A stretch of 64,000 bases of DNA from Leucaena leucocephala (lineage: Eukaryota; Streptophyta; Magnoliopsida; Fabales; Fabaceae), in NCBI GenBank assembly GCA_037074615.1, contig CM073551.1, positions 13,577,750-13,641,749 of the forward strand, given 5' to 3'. The position numbers and the translations under genes were made by a program. This document shows positions 11,401 to 19,761 of the stretch, one piece after another. A model generated the notes under the pieces. The model was not told where the DNA came from. It saw nothing but the letters and a program-made list of their open reading frames with translations, and ran no database searches. Numbering within the stretch: the first letter of the stretch is position 1; every line of letters begins with the position of its first letter.

Positions 11401-13045
11401 CTTCTGCTTGAACAGAAAAGAATACCACATATCCCTGACATCCTTTCCGTAGACATTTTTCTGCCTGAGCCTCTGTCACGAAGTTCAGTTGTACTTCTAG
11501 GCTCCGATCAATGATCTTTGGACCAAGAACTAGGGTCTTGTTTCTGCAGTCCAACATCACATTATTGGAGGATAACCAATTTAAACCGAGTATGACCTCA
11601 ATCTCCCGGAAAGGCATACAGATCAGGTCCAGGGTGGTACTGCAGTGCTCATAACGCACCACACTATTTAGACAGGCATCAGATGTGATCACCCTAGCGT
11701 TGGTGGGGGTTTTCACCTGTATATCATAACGTAACTTGCTGATCAGAAGGCCTAGGCATTTAGCACATTCATAAGATATAAAGGAATGACTTGCACCCGA
11801 ATCAAATAGGGCAGTCACAGCATGATCATTGAGATAGATTGTACCTTGGATCATCTCAGATGATCGCTGAGCATCCTCTCTAGTGAGTGCAAATACTCGT
11901 CCCGCCGTCCTTGGCCTTGGATCAGTTATAGCTTGAGGACATTCCCTGGAAAAATGTCCGGGCTTTCCGCAGGTGTAGCATACATTTTGGCCCATCAAGC
12001 ATGGTCTGTCACCATGATTCTTTCCACACTTTTCACATACTGGGGCCTTTGGATCCCGATTATTAGATCTTCCGCGGAAATTTCCCCTATTAGGCCTCTT
12101 GGTCTGCCACGGGCGCTTTCTTTTCTTATAGCTGCTCCCACTGGCCGCTTCTTGATTCCGTCCGGCCTTATCAGGAGTCGCTTGATCTTTACTCCCAGAT
12201 CTGGACAGCATTCTATGATTCATGCTGTTCTCAACGATTCGACATGCTTCCACAGCCTTATTGAACTGGCTGTATTGTTGGGGAGTTAACTTCTCCTTTA
12301 ACATAGAATTCAGCCCTCGAATCATTCTTTCTGTCATCCAGCGTTCGTCATCCACTTGGCGTAGGTAAGTTGAATATTGAGATAGCCGGATGAACTTGGC
12401 CAAATATTCGTCAAACGATTCTTTTTCTCCTTGCCTCAGCACAAGGAATTCAGCCTCCCTTTCATCTCTGACAGATTGAGGAAAATATTTCTCATAAAAT
12501 TGCTCAAGAAATACTTCCCAGGTAACTGGAATATCTCTTGCTTGGAGAAGTAACTCTGTATTCTTCCACCATCTATCCGCATCCTTTTCCAATTGATAGA
12601 TGGCCATTTGGGCCTTGGTTTCCGTCGGGCAGTCGAGGACCTTAAAGATCTTCTCTAATCTGCTGACCCAATTTTCTGCTACATGAACTTCAAATGTCCC
12701 TTCGAATATGGGAGGATTGTGTTTGCAAAATCGCACCATCCATTGTTGGATGCCAACTGCCTCCTCCCTTGATTCAACCCTTCTCTGGGGCTGTTCCGCC
12801 TGCTGTGGTACTTCTTCAGGTTCTCTACTGGTTGCTCCTGAAGGCTCTGGCGGTCTTAAATTATTTACAGCTGCTGCTACTGCCGCGGCTATGGCAGCAT
12901 CTCTTTCTTGTTCATTTCGTGCTTGAGCAGCTCTCATTTCTTCTATCATCTTTTGTTGCTGTTCTAATCGTTCTAGAATCATTTGATTAAGGTTTCCAGC
13001 CTCTCGGGGTTCCTCAGCTGGAATAGTTCTTCTCGTTCGTACCAT
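8486..13045 (-). CDS. gag-pol: Intact Gag-Pol polyprotein of a chromodomain-bearing Ty3/gypsy element
   Basis: A single frame makes capsid/nucleocapsid, protease, reverse transcriptase, RNase H and integrase for copying the element through RNA and inserting it into chromatin. I start at the Met of MVRTRR (13045); an in-frame Met 14 codons upstream (13087) gives 1533 residues, used for numbering here. Visible: Gag core about 115-290 (DRWWKN, FYEKYFP); zinc knuckles C351/C354/H358/C363 and C370/C373/H378/C383; protease DSGA at 429-432; RT with D695 and FIDD 757-760; RNase H D906, E943, D968, D1011; integrase H1119/H1126/C1156/C1159 and D1189, D1250, E1286, with exactly 35 residues between the last two; GPF near 1424; and a chromodomain-like end (VIWKGL, ATWE) about 1490-1525, known in chromoviruses to bind histone marks. 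No separate pol frame or frameshift site is needed. Lineage Tekay/Del is inferred. Confidence 0.97.
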   Translation of the reverse strand: MVRTRRTIPAEEPREAGNLNQMILERLEQQQKMIEEMRAAQARNEQERDAAIAAAVAAAVNNLRPPEPSGATSREPEEVPQQAEQPQRRVESREEAVGIQQWMVRFCKHNPPIFEGTFEVHVAENWVSRLEKIFKVLDCPTETKAQMAIYQLEKDADRWWKNTELLLQARDIPVTWEVFLEQFYEKYFPQSVRDEREAEFLVLRQGEKESFDEYLAKFIRLSQYSTYLRQVDDERWMTERMIRGLNSMLKEKLTPQQYSQFNKAVEACRIVENSMNHRMLSRSGSKDQATPDKAGRNQEAASGSSYKKRKRPWQTKRPNRGNFRGRSNNRDPKAPVCEKCGKNHGDRPCLMGQNVCYTCGKPGHFSRECPQAITDPRPRTAGRVFALTREDAQRSSEMIQGTIYLNDHAVTALFDSGASHSFISYECAKCLGLLISKLRYDIQVKTPTNARVITSDACLNSVVRYEHCSTTLDLICMPFREIEVILGLNWLSSNNVMLDCRNKTLVLGPKIIDRSLEVQLNFVTEAQAEKCLRKGCQGYVVFFSVQAEVEEGIEEVPVVNEFPEVFPKEIQGLPSEREVEFAIDIVPGAGPVSKAPYRMAPNEMMELKKQIEELLEKGFIRPSVSPWGAPVLFVKKKDGSLRLCIDYRELNKLTVKNKYPLPRIDDLLDQLAGASLFSKIDLRSGYHQLRVKPEDIPKTAFRTRYGHFEFLVMPFGLTNAPAIFMDYMNRIFRPYLDQFVVVFIDDILVYSKSPEEHERHLRIVLGTLKEKKLYAKLSKCEFWLSEVKFLGHVISRDGVAVDPSKVEAVLSWEQPRTVTEIRSFLGLAGYYRRFIQDFSRIALPLTKLTRKNQQFKWDEKCEASFQQLKQRLTTTPVLIIPDPTQTYVVYTDASKQGLGCVLMQQGRVVAYASRQLKPHEENYPTHDLELAAVVYALKIWRHYLYGATIELFCDHKSLKYLQDQKELNMRQRRWMELLKDYDFQIKYHPGKANVVADALSRKVVQVAYMMIKELKLIEDMRDWSPLYQMQLTENPFGGVHVRACIEDEIKGAQEQDKLAAIFKDKLEKGKTRNFEMSPDGLLQFRGKPYIPNIGGLRERILEEAHKSRYTVHPGMTKMYHDVKRLFWWPGLKKDVVAYVSKCLTCQKVKVEHQKPAGTLQPLDIPEWKWDGIAMDFVEGLPLTPNRHDAVWVVIDRLTKSAHFLAINKRDSLEKLAKLYIKEIVRLHGIPSSIVSDRDPRFTSNFWRALQEEMGTTLRFSTAYHPQTDGQSERTIQTLEDMLRACVLDFKGSWDIHLPLIEFAYNNGYQASIQMAPFEALYGRKCRSPLCWLELSERRMLGPDIVDQTAEQVAVIRKRLLTAQSRQKSYADVRRKPLEFEEGEHVFLKLTPTTGAGRSIKVKKLHPRYIGPFQILSKIGAVAYKLALPPNLSQIHDVFHVSQLKKYIPDPSHVIEQDEIALRDDLTYEVGPVRITDRKVKQLRNKQIPLVKVIWKGLTEQEATWETEGKMREKYPELFV

Positions 13046-13183
13046 TTTGTTATACTTAAAAACAGAAGGGAATACGATAAATAACATAATTCCTTTTCAT
13101 TTTATTTCACACATAATATACATACAGAGTATATGTACATATTACAGTACCATTCTAGTCTTTTATACATTAGAAATATTACT
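13046..13183 (-). other. Spacer between upstream ORF and gag-pol
   Basis: 138 bp, AT-rich. The upstream ORF and gag-pol are in the same frame, but several in-frame stops (TAG at the end of the upstream ORF, then TAA, TAA, TGA) separate them. Simple read-through would therefore not give a fusion. Splicing or reinitiation would be needed to express both from one RNA. Confidence 0.6.
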
Positions 13184-13882
13184 CTAATTTTTCTTAAACT
13201 TCATTCTAATATAATCTCCTACTAGGTAGATCCAGTCGGATATGGTACAATATGATTCTCTATCAAAATACTGGTCCAACTCTGATCTCCAGGTAGGAGT
13301 CTTCGGCAATATGTCATTCATAATTTCTAGCCAAAGCCCCATGGTTAACACATTTGGATCCCAGGCTTGATATATGGCTTTCACTCTTGTGATAAACTCC
13401 TGGTAGACCGAATAATCTTGATCTATGTTTTCGAACAGGGTCTGCCTCAACTCGTATAGTTGTCGGGCTAATGCTACTGAGCTCTCAAGTTGCTCTCTAC
13501 TCAGGTTCCTCCCTGGGACCATTCTTACGATTAAACCTCCCAAATACATTTCTACTAGAGTCACTTCGGGCCTACTGGGATCTGGCGCATTACTCTGAAC
13601 ACGTACTTGGCTGGATCCTGAACTGTCTGTTATATTCAAGGGTACTGCACTTATGGGAATGGCAGGAATAGGGCCTTCTGTTATCATCACCTCCTGATCA
13701 TCAATTGGAAAGTTTGATCCTACCGAGGAACTATCCTCCTCAGAATCACCAGCTACTGGAGGTGTCCAGAGGTCAGAATCATTGCTTACTATCTCTTTTT
13801 CTGAACTATCTGAACTAGAGACCTCTGGTCTTAATTCCCATTGGTTTACTGTAGTTTCAGACCCAAATCTATGTCTAGCCAT
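13184..13882 (-). CDS. Extra ORF of unknown function upstream of gag (232 aa)
   Basis: This ORF lies between the primer binding site and gag, in element sense, starting with Met (MARHRF) and ending with TAG. I do not recognise its family. The N-terminal 70 residues are acidic and serine-rich (DSSEKE, GDSEEDSSS). A proline/serine linker follows. The C-terminal half, from about residue 105, is compact and rich in aromatic and hydrophobic residues with several likely helices (LARQLYELRQTLFENI, QAWDP, ELDQYFDRES), ending in a basic tail (MKFKKN). There is no zinc knuckle, protease, polymerase or integrase motif and no clear signal peptide or membrane span, so it is not an obvious envelope gene. 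Its intactness in a copy with nearly identical LTRs suggests it is maintained. It could be a regulatory or RNA-binding accessory protein; that is only a guess. Confidence 0.75.
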   Translation of the reverse strand: MARHRFGSETTVNQWELRPEVSSSDSSEKEIVSNDSDLWTPPVAGDSEEDSSSVGSNFPIDDQEVMITEGPIPAIPISAVPLNITDSSGSSQVRVQSNAPDPSRPEVTLVEMYLGGLIVRMVPGRNLSREQLESSVALARQLYELRQTLFENIDQDYSVYQEFITRVKAIYQAWDPNVLTMGLWLEIMNDILPKTPTWRSELDQYFDRESYCTISDWIYLVGDYIRMKFKKN

Positions 13883-13980
13883 CCTGCAAACACTAACTTA
13901 GTGTCAATTATGACGGCTTTATCATGGTATATCTTTCTATAAATCATCTACTCAGAGCATTTCTTAAGCCAGAATCCTTT
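13883..13980 (-). other. Leader between primer site and upstream ORF
   Basis: About 100 bp. Directly after the primer site, the element-sense leader reads AAAGGATTCTGGCTTAAG and then AAATGCTCTGAG. Non-autonomous element C has nearly the same leader. It may be part of a packaging or dimerisation signal. Confidence 0.5.
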
Positions 13981-13992
13981 GCTCTGATACCA
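13981..13992 (-). other. Primer binding site, tRNA-iMet
   Basis: On the - strand TGGTATCAGAGC, separated from the LTR end by TTT. It is complementary to the 3' end of plant initiator methionine tRNA, the usual primer for these elements. Confidence 0.95.
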
Positions 13993-14929
13993 AAATGTCA
14001 CATCCTTATTTTTATACATCTTAGGGACCATACAGTAGCACTTAAACCACTTTCAGGGTCATTGAAGTCTAAACACTTAATCTGGAATTTTATTCATATC
14101 GAGTACTGTTCACTGTGGCAAATTCCAGATGAGTGACCTGATTTTGAAAATTCATAACTAATTCTAGAAAAATCGAAATGAAGTGGTTCAAGTTGCTACG
14201 TGAAGCTAACTCAAATATATTTCAGGGAAAAATCATTGGTTGACCAATCCTTGACAAATTCAACGTGAGTAAACGTTCAAATATTACTGTTCATCCAATG
14301 ACTTTCTCCTGAATCCAGCATTCTGGTCCCAACTTTAACCATTTATATCTTTTCGTGTATACATACAAATTAGACATTCTATATATCAAATTAAAGCTTA
14401 GTATGTCTAATGTATACCCTAAAAATTTCGTACATTAATTCAATCATTTACTATTTTTAATGATTTATCAAACATGAATGGGTCTTCACGAGTTACTGTT
14501 CACTGAGCCTATTTTCAGCATTTAGTCTTTACATACCCAAGCATACAACCAACACATATCAGTCATACAAGCCAGATAACAATTAATATCAAATAATCAA
14601 CTGTTATATATCAGTGCATGATTAACTCTCTCATATTTTATTACATCCTTCTCTGTCTAAAATCCGGCAGCATAACTGCTACAATTCTTCTCTAGAAAGT
14701 AACCGATGTTGTACCGATTCGGTAATTCCCTTGTGAGAACTACCATTCTACGTAGTACCCAGGAAAGACTGGATGAACCTTCTGGGTCCACTCACTTCCA
14801 GCCTCCTTAGACAGCACTACGTACACAGTACGTATCAGTTCCTTTCTTTGTTCCGTCTTCGTTGCCGGAATTTCGGCAGCCTACCGGCGTCTCTTAAGAT
14901 TCCCAAATTTTATTTTGACAGAACCTCCC

Positions 14930-15179
14930 CTGTAATGTTATGTTTGGGAATGAGATTCAAAAGAATCCCAGTAACAATAATCATAACAAAATATGTAATG
15001 CAGAGTGACGGTGCTTGCTTGTGACTGTGTACAGATAAGTATGCTGCATGCTTCCATATTCAATAACATATGATCATAGCATTGGAATAGAGCTTCAAGC
15101 ATAACATATAGGACAACAATCAACCAAACAAGACAACACATCACAAAGACACTACATAAGAGCTAGGATTAGTTGTTAC
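14930..15179 (-). other. Candidate leader intron in the 5' LTR
   Basis: On the - strand GAG|GTAACAAC gives a donor at 15179 and ATTACAG|GGGAGG an acceptor at 14930, 250 bp apart, both downstream of the TATA box. The boundaries are retained in diverged LTR subfamilies. Splicing is an inference. Confidence 0.35.
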
Positions 15180-15323
15180 CTCAAAAGCAGTGCTTTAGAA
15201 CTTCCCTACTACTTCCAACTTCACCAGAACTTCCTTACTTCTTTCTTTCTCTCACTTTCTCTCTCAAGAACTTCTTTCTTCCTCTCTTTCTTGCTTGCAC
15301 CGAAATGAAGGGGTAAGGGGGGG

Positions 15324-15331
15324 TATTTATA
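15324..15331 (-). promoter_or_regulatory. LTR promoter TATA box of the intact element
   Basis: TATAAATA followed by CCCCC on the - strand, about 1.3 kb upstream of the primer site. It is the most plausible promoter for the genomic RNA of this element. Confidence 0.7.
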
Positions 15332-16833
15332 GTGTTGAGCAATGGCAATCTTGTAATTTTGAAGACTTATGATCCTGTGGTCCTGGTTTTTCCTGAATTT
15401 CCTATTTTTCTTTATTCCTTTTACTGCATCATGCATGACATCACTCAATGCCAACTCATGGGACACCTCACCTCCCACATTCTTCACATGGCGAAAATGA
15501 GAGGGAGCTAGAGCCTTCCGGAAGCTTTCCGGTCCACTCCGGTACCGGCCCGGTCCATCGCCTCGAAAAACGTGCTGTTTTCTGCACCTGATGTTTCTGA
15601 AGATCCTTTTTATGTCTACTGACCTCACATTTAGTATCTAGACCCTTTATATCATTAACTTTTTAATACTGGGTCCAGACTCAATTACAGATCCCCTGCG
15701 AAATGACCAAAATGCCCTTGGTGCCCTATCTTGTCCTATTTTAACCCTAAGGGCAAAATCGTCATTTCACACCTTTCTGGACTCGGTCAAAGCTTATACT
15801 GGCTCTAGTCAACCTTATTTAGACATGTCTTGACCTCTGGGTCTGTCCAAAATGACCAGAATACCCTTTATTCATCTGCTGCCCTTTTTGTACAACATAG
15901 GGGCATTTTCGTAATTTCGCACTTTTCCGGGGATATGCTGGACACTGGCCCACCTATCAGTCCAAGAGTCTTATTGGGCCTCTAATGGCGCCATTTTTGG
16001 GCTTCCTGGGTCCATTACCTGTATGGCACGCATTACGAGAAATCTTCCTTTAACACAGTTCATTGAATATTTTAACTATTATTTACCGATTATACACCTT
16101 TTTCGGACACCGGCTCTTTTTCCCAGATACAGTGTCCTACTGTGTTCAGGCATCCTTGGGGGTTATAACGGTCATCTGACCGAAGTTATTCGATCGCATT
16201 TAGCCTCTTTAAAAATACCGATAAATCTCCAACCCGGATCCCTGGAGGCCTCACACTCCCGTCTGGAATTTTTATTTTGTGAATAACTTTTCCTACAGAC
16301 CTCCTATCGGTATCCTGTCAGTTTCCCGACATCCGCCCCATAAGAGTGCATCATCCTGTATTTTCTCACTTATATCTGAAACCTAGGGTATCCGGTATTA
16401 ATTTTTATAACTTTTGGACGATCAGTCCATTTCTGGCTATCTGGAGTCTTCAAAAATTCCGGTATTAGGCTTGGTTACCCGGCGTCACCTGCCCTACCTT
16501 CTGGTAGAATCTGGGACTGAAATGCTGTCGGGCGGTGCAAACCACTTCTGGCCTATTTTCTTTAATTATACTTTAGCCCCAAGGAACTTTTCCTTCTTTA
16601 TAATTAAGTCCCTTAATTTGGCTAAAATTACCCTTTAAGACCCCACATTTTTGTCTACCTTTCCTTCCTTACCTTAAACTTTCCATATTTGCATTTAAGT
16701 CCTTTCTTTTCCTTTCTTTTGCAATTTAATCATTTTCTTTACATAAAGGACCACATCTTTTTCCTGAAACAGAGCTCATATATTCCGTTTATTCTGTACA
16801 TAGGAACCAGTACAGAAAATTAAGGATATTACA

Positions 16834-16838
16834 GGTTC
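16834..16838. repeat. Target site duplication GGTTC, right copy
   Basis: Matches 5590-5594. The interrupted sibling LTR continues directly from here (ATCCAGTCTTTCC). Confidence 0.95.
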
Positions 16839-17620
16839 ATCCAGTCTTTCCTGGGTACTACATAGAATGGTAGTTCTCATGAGGGAATTACCGAATCGGT
16901 ACAACATCGGTTACTTTCTAGAGGAGGATTGTAGCAGTTATGCTGCCGGATTTTAGACAGAAAAAGATGTAATAGAAATTTGAGGGCATTGATCATACGC
17001 TGATATATAACAGTTGATTATCTAATAATAATTTTTATCTGGAATGTATGACTGATATGTAATGGTTGTATGCATGTTCATGTGAAGATTGAATGCTGAA
17101 AATAGGTGCAGTGAACAGTAACTCGTGAGGACCTAAGCATGTTTAATAAATCATTAAAAATAGTAAATGGTTGAATTAATGTACGAAAGTTTTATGGTAA
17201 AAAGTATACATACTAAGATTTAATTTGATATATAGAATGCCCCATTTGGATGTTTGTACGAAAGGATATAAAATACCAAAGATGGAACCAGAATGCTGGA
17301 TTCAGGAGAAAATCAATGGATGAACAGTAACTTTGAAACATTGACCCACGTTGAATTGGTCAAGTAATGGTCAACCAATGATTTTTTCCTGAAATATAAT
17401 TGAGTTATCTTCATGTATCACTTTGAACCACTTCGTTTCGATTTTTCTAGAATTAGTTATGATTTTTTCAAAGTCAAGTCACTCATCTGGAATTTTGCTA
17501 CAGTGAACAGTACCGAAAAGAGTAAAATTCCAGATTGAGAGTTTGGACTTCTATGACCCTGAAAGTGGTTTCAAATGCTACTGAATGGTTCCTAAGATGT
17601 ATAAAAATAAGGATGTGACA
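16839..17620 (+). repeat. 3' LTR of the old element, second part
   Basis: Continues the LTR broken at 5594 and ends GGATGTGACA at 17620. It contains the TACCGAATCGGTA inverted repeat seen in all LTRs of the group. It is inverted relative to the neighbouring 5' LTR end at 13996-14779, so the two form an inverted repeat. Confidence 0.9.
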
Positions 17621-18697
17621 CATCACCCATCCCACACTTCTGCTATATATTACACAGACTACACATCCATTGTGGGGACCCATCATTCATATTTCATATC
17701 ACACTCCACGGACCACTCTTCTCTCCATCTTCATTTTCTCTTCTACAACTTCCTCTGTTCTAGTCAATAGGACCAGAGGAAAGTTCTGCATATCCATTTC
17801 ATCTTTATCTCCTTCTTCTTCTTCCATCATGACTGCTGCTATGCTTTCTATTGCTGCTGGACTTCAGAAGACAATGCAAGGCTAAGCTGCTGTGCTCTCT
17901 TGGAGATGACACCAAACCAGAATCCTTGAGCTGAACAGGGAGTTCATTTGGTTTTAAATTCAATTTTGATTGTATCGAGTAGATGTAATTAATTCTGTGA
18001 TTACTAATGCAATTCGAGAAGTAGATGACAAAGAAGTAGGGAACCGAGTCGGATTTCTTATTTCTGCATAAATGATCCTTTGATTAATTCTCATCTTTGA
18101 TCAAGTTGAACATAATTGAGATTAATTGAAGTGATTCTGTCTAATTCATATTCTACTATCTCTAAGTTGCATGATTCCTATTCTCTTTTCGATGTCTACG
18201 AGTTGTAGCTTTGATTGAGATTTAGCTAGCGAGTTGTTAGCTAACACATTCTATTCAACTGATCAACTTCTCATATTCCGTGGATAATGAAGGTAAGCTA
18301 ATCTCCAAGGGAACGCATTTGTCACTGATACATTTCACCATCTTCCAAGCACTTAAAATCAGAAACAACAGCATAGGATTCTACATTCAGTCTTAGTTCA
18401 AACAGTTCAACACAACTCATCTGCTTAATTTGTTAATTCGTGGCTCAATAGATTAATTAGGTGCCTGATAAACTCATATTTGTACTACCTTTTAATATGT
18501 TAAAAGAATGTTTATTATTGATTCTTATCCTCACATTTCCTACTATATTGAGCAAATTAGTTAATAATATGAAATTGGACAAGTGGGAATTTAAATGAGG
18601 TGATTTTAGTGCTCAATTGGATAAATAATATATTAAATGTCCATTTTAAGTCAACACAGCAATCAATCAGCAAAGTAGAGCATTCCTGTGAAATTCG

Positions 18698-18800
18698 GTC
18701 ACGTCCTGATGTACCCAACATCGCGACCATACGTCCATCAACAAAGAAGAGCATTCTCTGTAACTATTAGTCGCGACCTGATGTAATTTTAGTCGCGACC
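18698..18800 (+). repeat. GTCGCGAC motif cluster in the satellite monomer
   Basis: Motif copies start at 18698 (GTCACGTCC), 18720 (ATCGCGACC), 18770 (GTCGCGACC) and 18792 (GTCGCGACC), with spacings 22, 50 and 22 bp. The same cluster is in every monomer. Confidence 0.8.
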
Positions 18801-19756
18801 AAACTTCAATGTTGAAATCAATCAACGAATGACTTAAAGGAAAGACGGCTGGGTAGGAGGAGATGGAAGCATGTGCTGCTGAAGAAGAGCATTCACGTGG
18901 GAAATATGGCTGAGAAGAACAGATTCAGTCGTGCATGTGCTGGATCTAGGAGCTAATAATAGAAGCAATTGGGTTGACGGCTGGAACATGTGCTGCAACA
19001 GATTGAACATGTGTTGGATCCAGATCTGATAGCAGATTGGAAGTGGGAGATCAAGCATGTGCTGTAACAGAACAGAACTCCACACATCTGGCACTATTCA
19101 CGCACACAACATCCTCTCACACTACCTCCAAATCAATCATGCAGACAGAGTAGATCCATATCAGCACCTGAGATTCAATCATCACCCATCCCACACTTCT
19201 GCTATATATTACACAGACTACACATCCATTGTGAGGACCCATCATTCATATTTCATATCACACTCCACGGACCACTCTTCTCTCCATCTTCATTTTCTCT
19301 TCTACAACTTCCTCTGTTCTAGTCAATAGGACCAGAGGAAAGTTCTGCATATCCATTTCATCTTTATCTCCTTCTTCTTCTTCCATCATGACTGCTCGCT
19401 GCTATGCTTTCTATTGCTGCTGGACTTCAGAAGACAATGCAAGGCTAAGCTGCTGTGCTCTCTTGGAGATGACACCAAACCAGAATCCTTGAGCTGAACA
19501 GGGAGTTCATTGTGTTTTTAATTCAGTTTTATTTGTATCGAGTTGATGTAATTAATTCTATGATTACTAATGCAATTCGAGAAGTAGATGACAAAGAAGT
19601 AGGGAACCGAGTCGGATTTCTTATTTCTGCATAAATGATCCTTTGATTAATTCTCATCTTTGATCAAGTTGAACATAGTTGTGATTAATTGAAGTGATTC
19701 TGTCTAATTCATATTCTACTATCTCTAAGTTGCATGATTCCTATTCTCTGTTCAAT

Positions 19757-19761
19757 GTCTA
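19757..19761. repeat. Target site duplication GTCTA, left copy
   Basis: GTCTA flanks the solo LTR here and at 25739-25743. With one copy removed the satellite monomer has its normal length (582 + 990 = 1572 bp). Confidence 0.93.

Larger units (their letters stand above)
5595..16833 (-). mobile_element. Complete young autonomous Ty3/gypsy retrotransposon (Tekay/Del-like)
   Basis: An 11,239-bp element on the - strand: 5' LTR 13996-16833, primer site 13981-13992, upstream ORF 13184-13882, gag-pol 8486-13045, polypurine tract 8433-8445 and 3' LTR 5595-8432. Both LTRs are exactly 2838 bp and begin TGTAATATCC and end GGATGTGACA. GGTTC flanks both ends. I saw only a couple of base differences between the LTRs (for example near 5834/14234 and 5963/14364), so the insertion is very recent. 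The gag-pol has no stop or frameshift. It is inserted head to tail against a sibling LTR, creating large inverted repeats. Confidence 0.96.
13996..16833 (-). repeat. 5' LTR of the young autonomous element
   Basis: 2838 bp, nearly identical to 5595-8432. It carries the promoter for the element: TATAAATA on the - strand at 15324-15331, a CT-rich start region, and a candidate leader intron at 14930-15179. The conserved inverted repeats follow downstream of the intron. Confidence 0.95.
1..17620 (+). mobile_element. Old Ty3/gypsy (Tekay/Del-like) element, 3' part, split by a nested element
   Basis: This element enters from the left edge inside gag and reads rightwards through pol, a polypurine tract and a 3' LTR. 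The LTR starts TGTAATATCC at 3545, is interrupted after 5594, resumes after the second GGTTC and ends GGATGTGACA at 17620. The two LTR pieces total about 2832 bp, matching the 2838-bp LTRs of the inserted sibling. The next five bases, CATCA (17621-17625), would be its target duplication; the left copy and the 5' LTR lie outside the window. It sits in the 1572-bp satellite, which begins directly after 17620. The gag-pol is broken, so this copy is dead by itself. Confidence 0.9.
17621..19761 (+). repeat. 1572-bp satellite, segment 1
   Basis: Taking CATCACCCATCC as the start, monomers begin at 17621 and 19180 (first unit 1559 bp with small deletions). The second is cut after 582 bp by the insertion at 19762. 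The unit is AT-rich, with a TATA-like stretch (CTATATATTACACAG), a CTTCTTCTTC run and GTCGCGAC-type motifs near 18698-18800. Small open frames recur in each unit but I find no recognisable protein. Confidence 0.92.

Noticed and set aside
13184..13882. Reading the upstream ORF as an envelope gene
   Set aside because: No signal peptide or membrane segment is visible and the position is before gag, not after pol.
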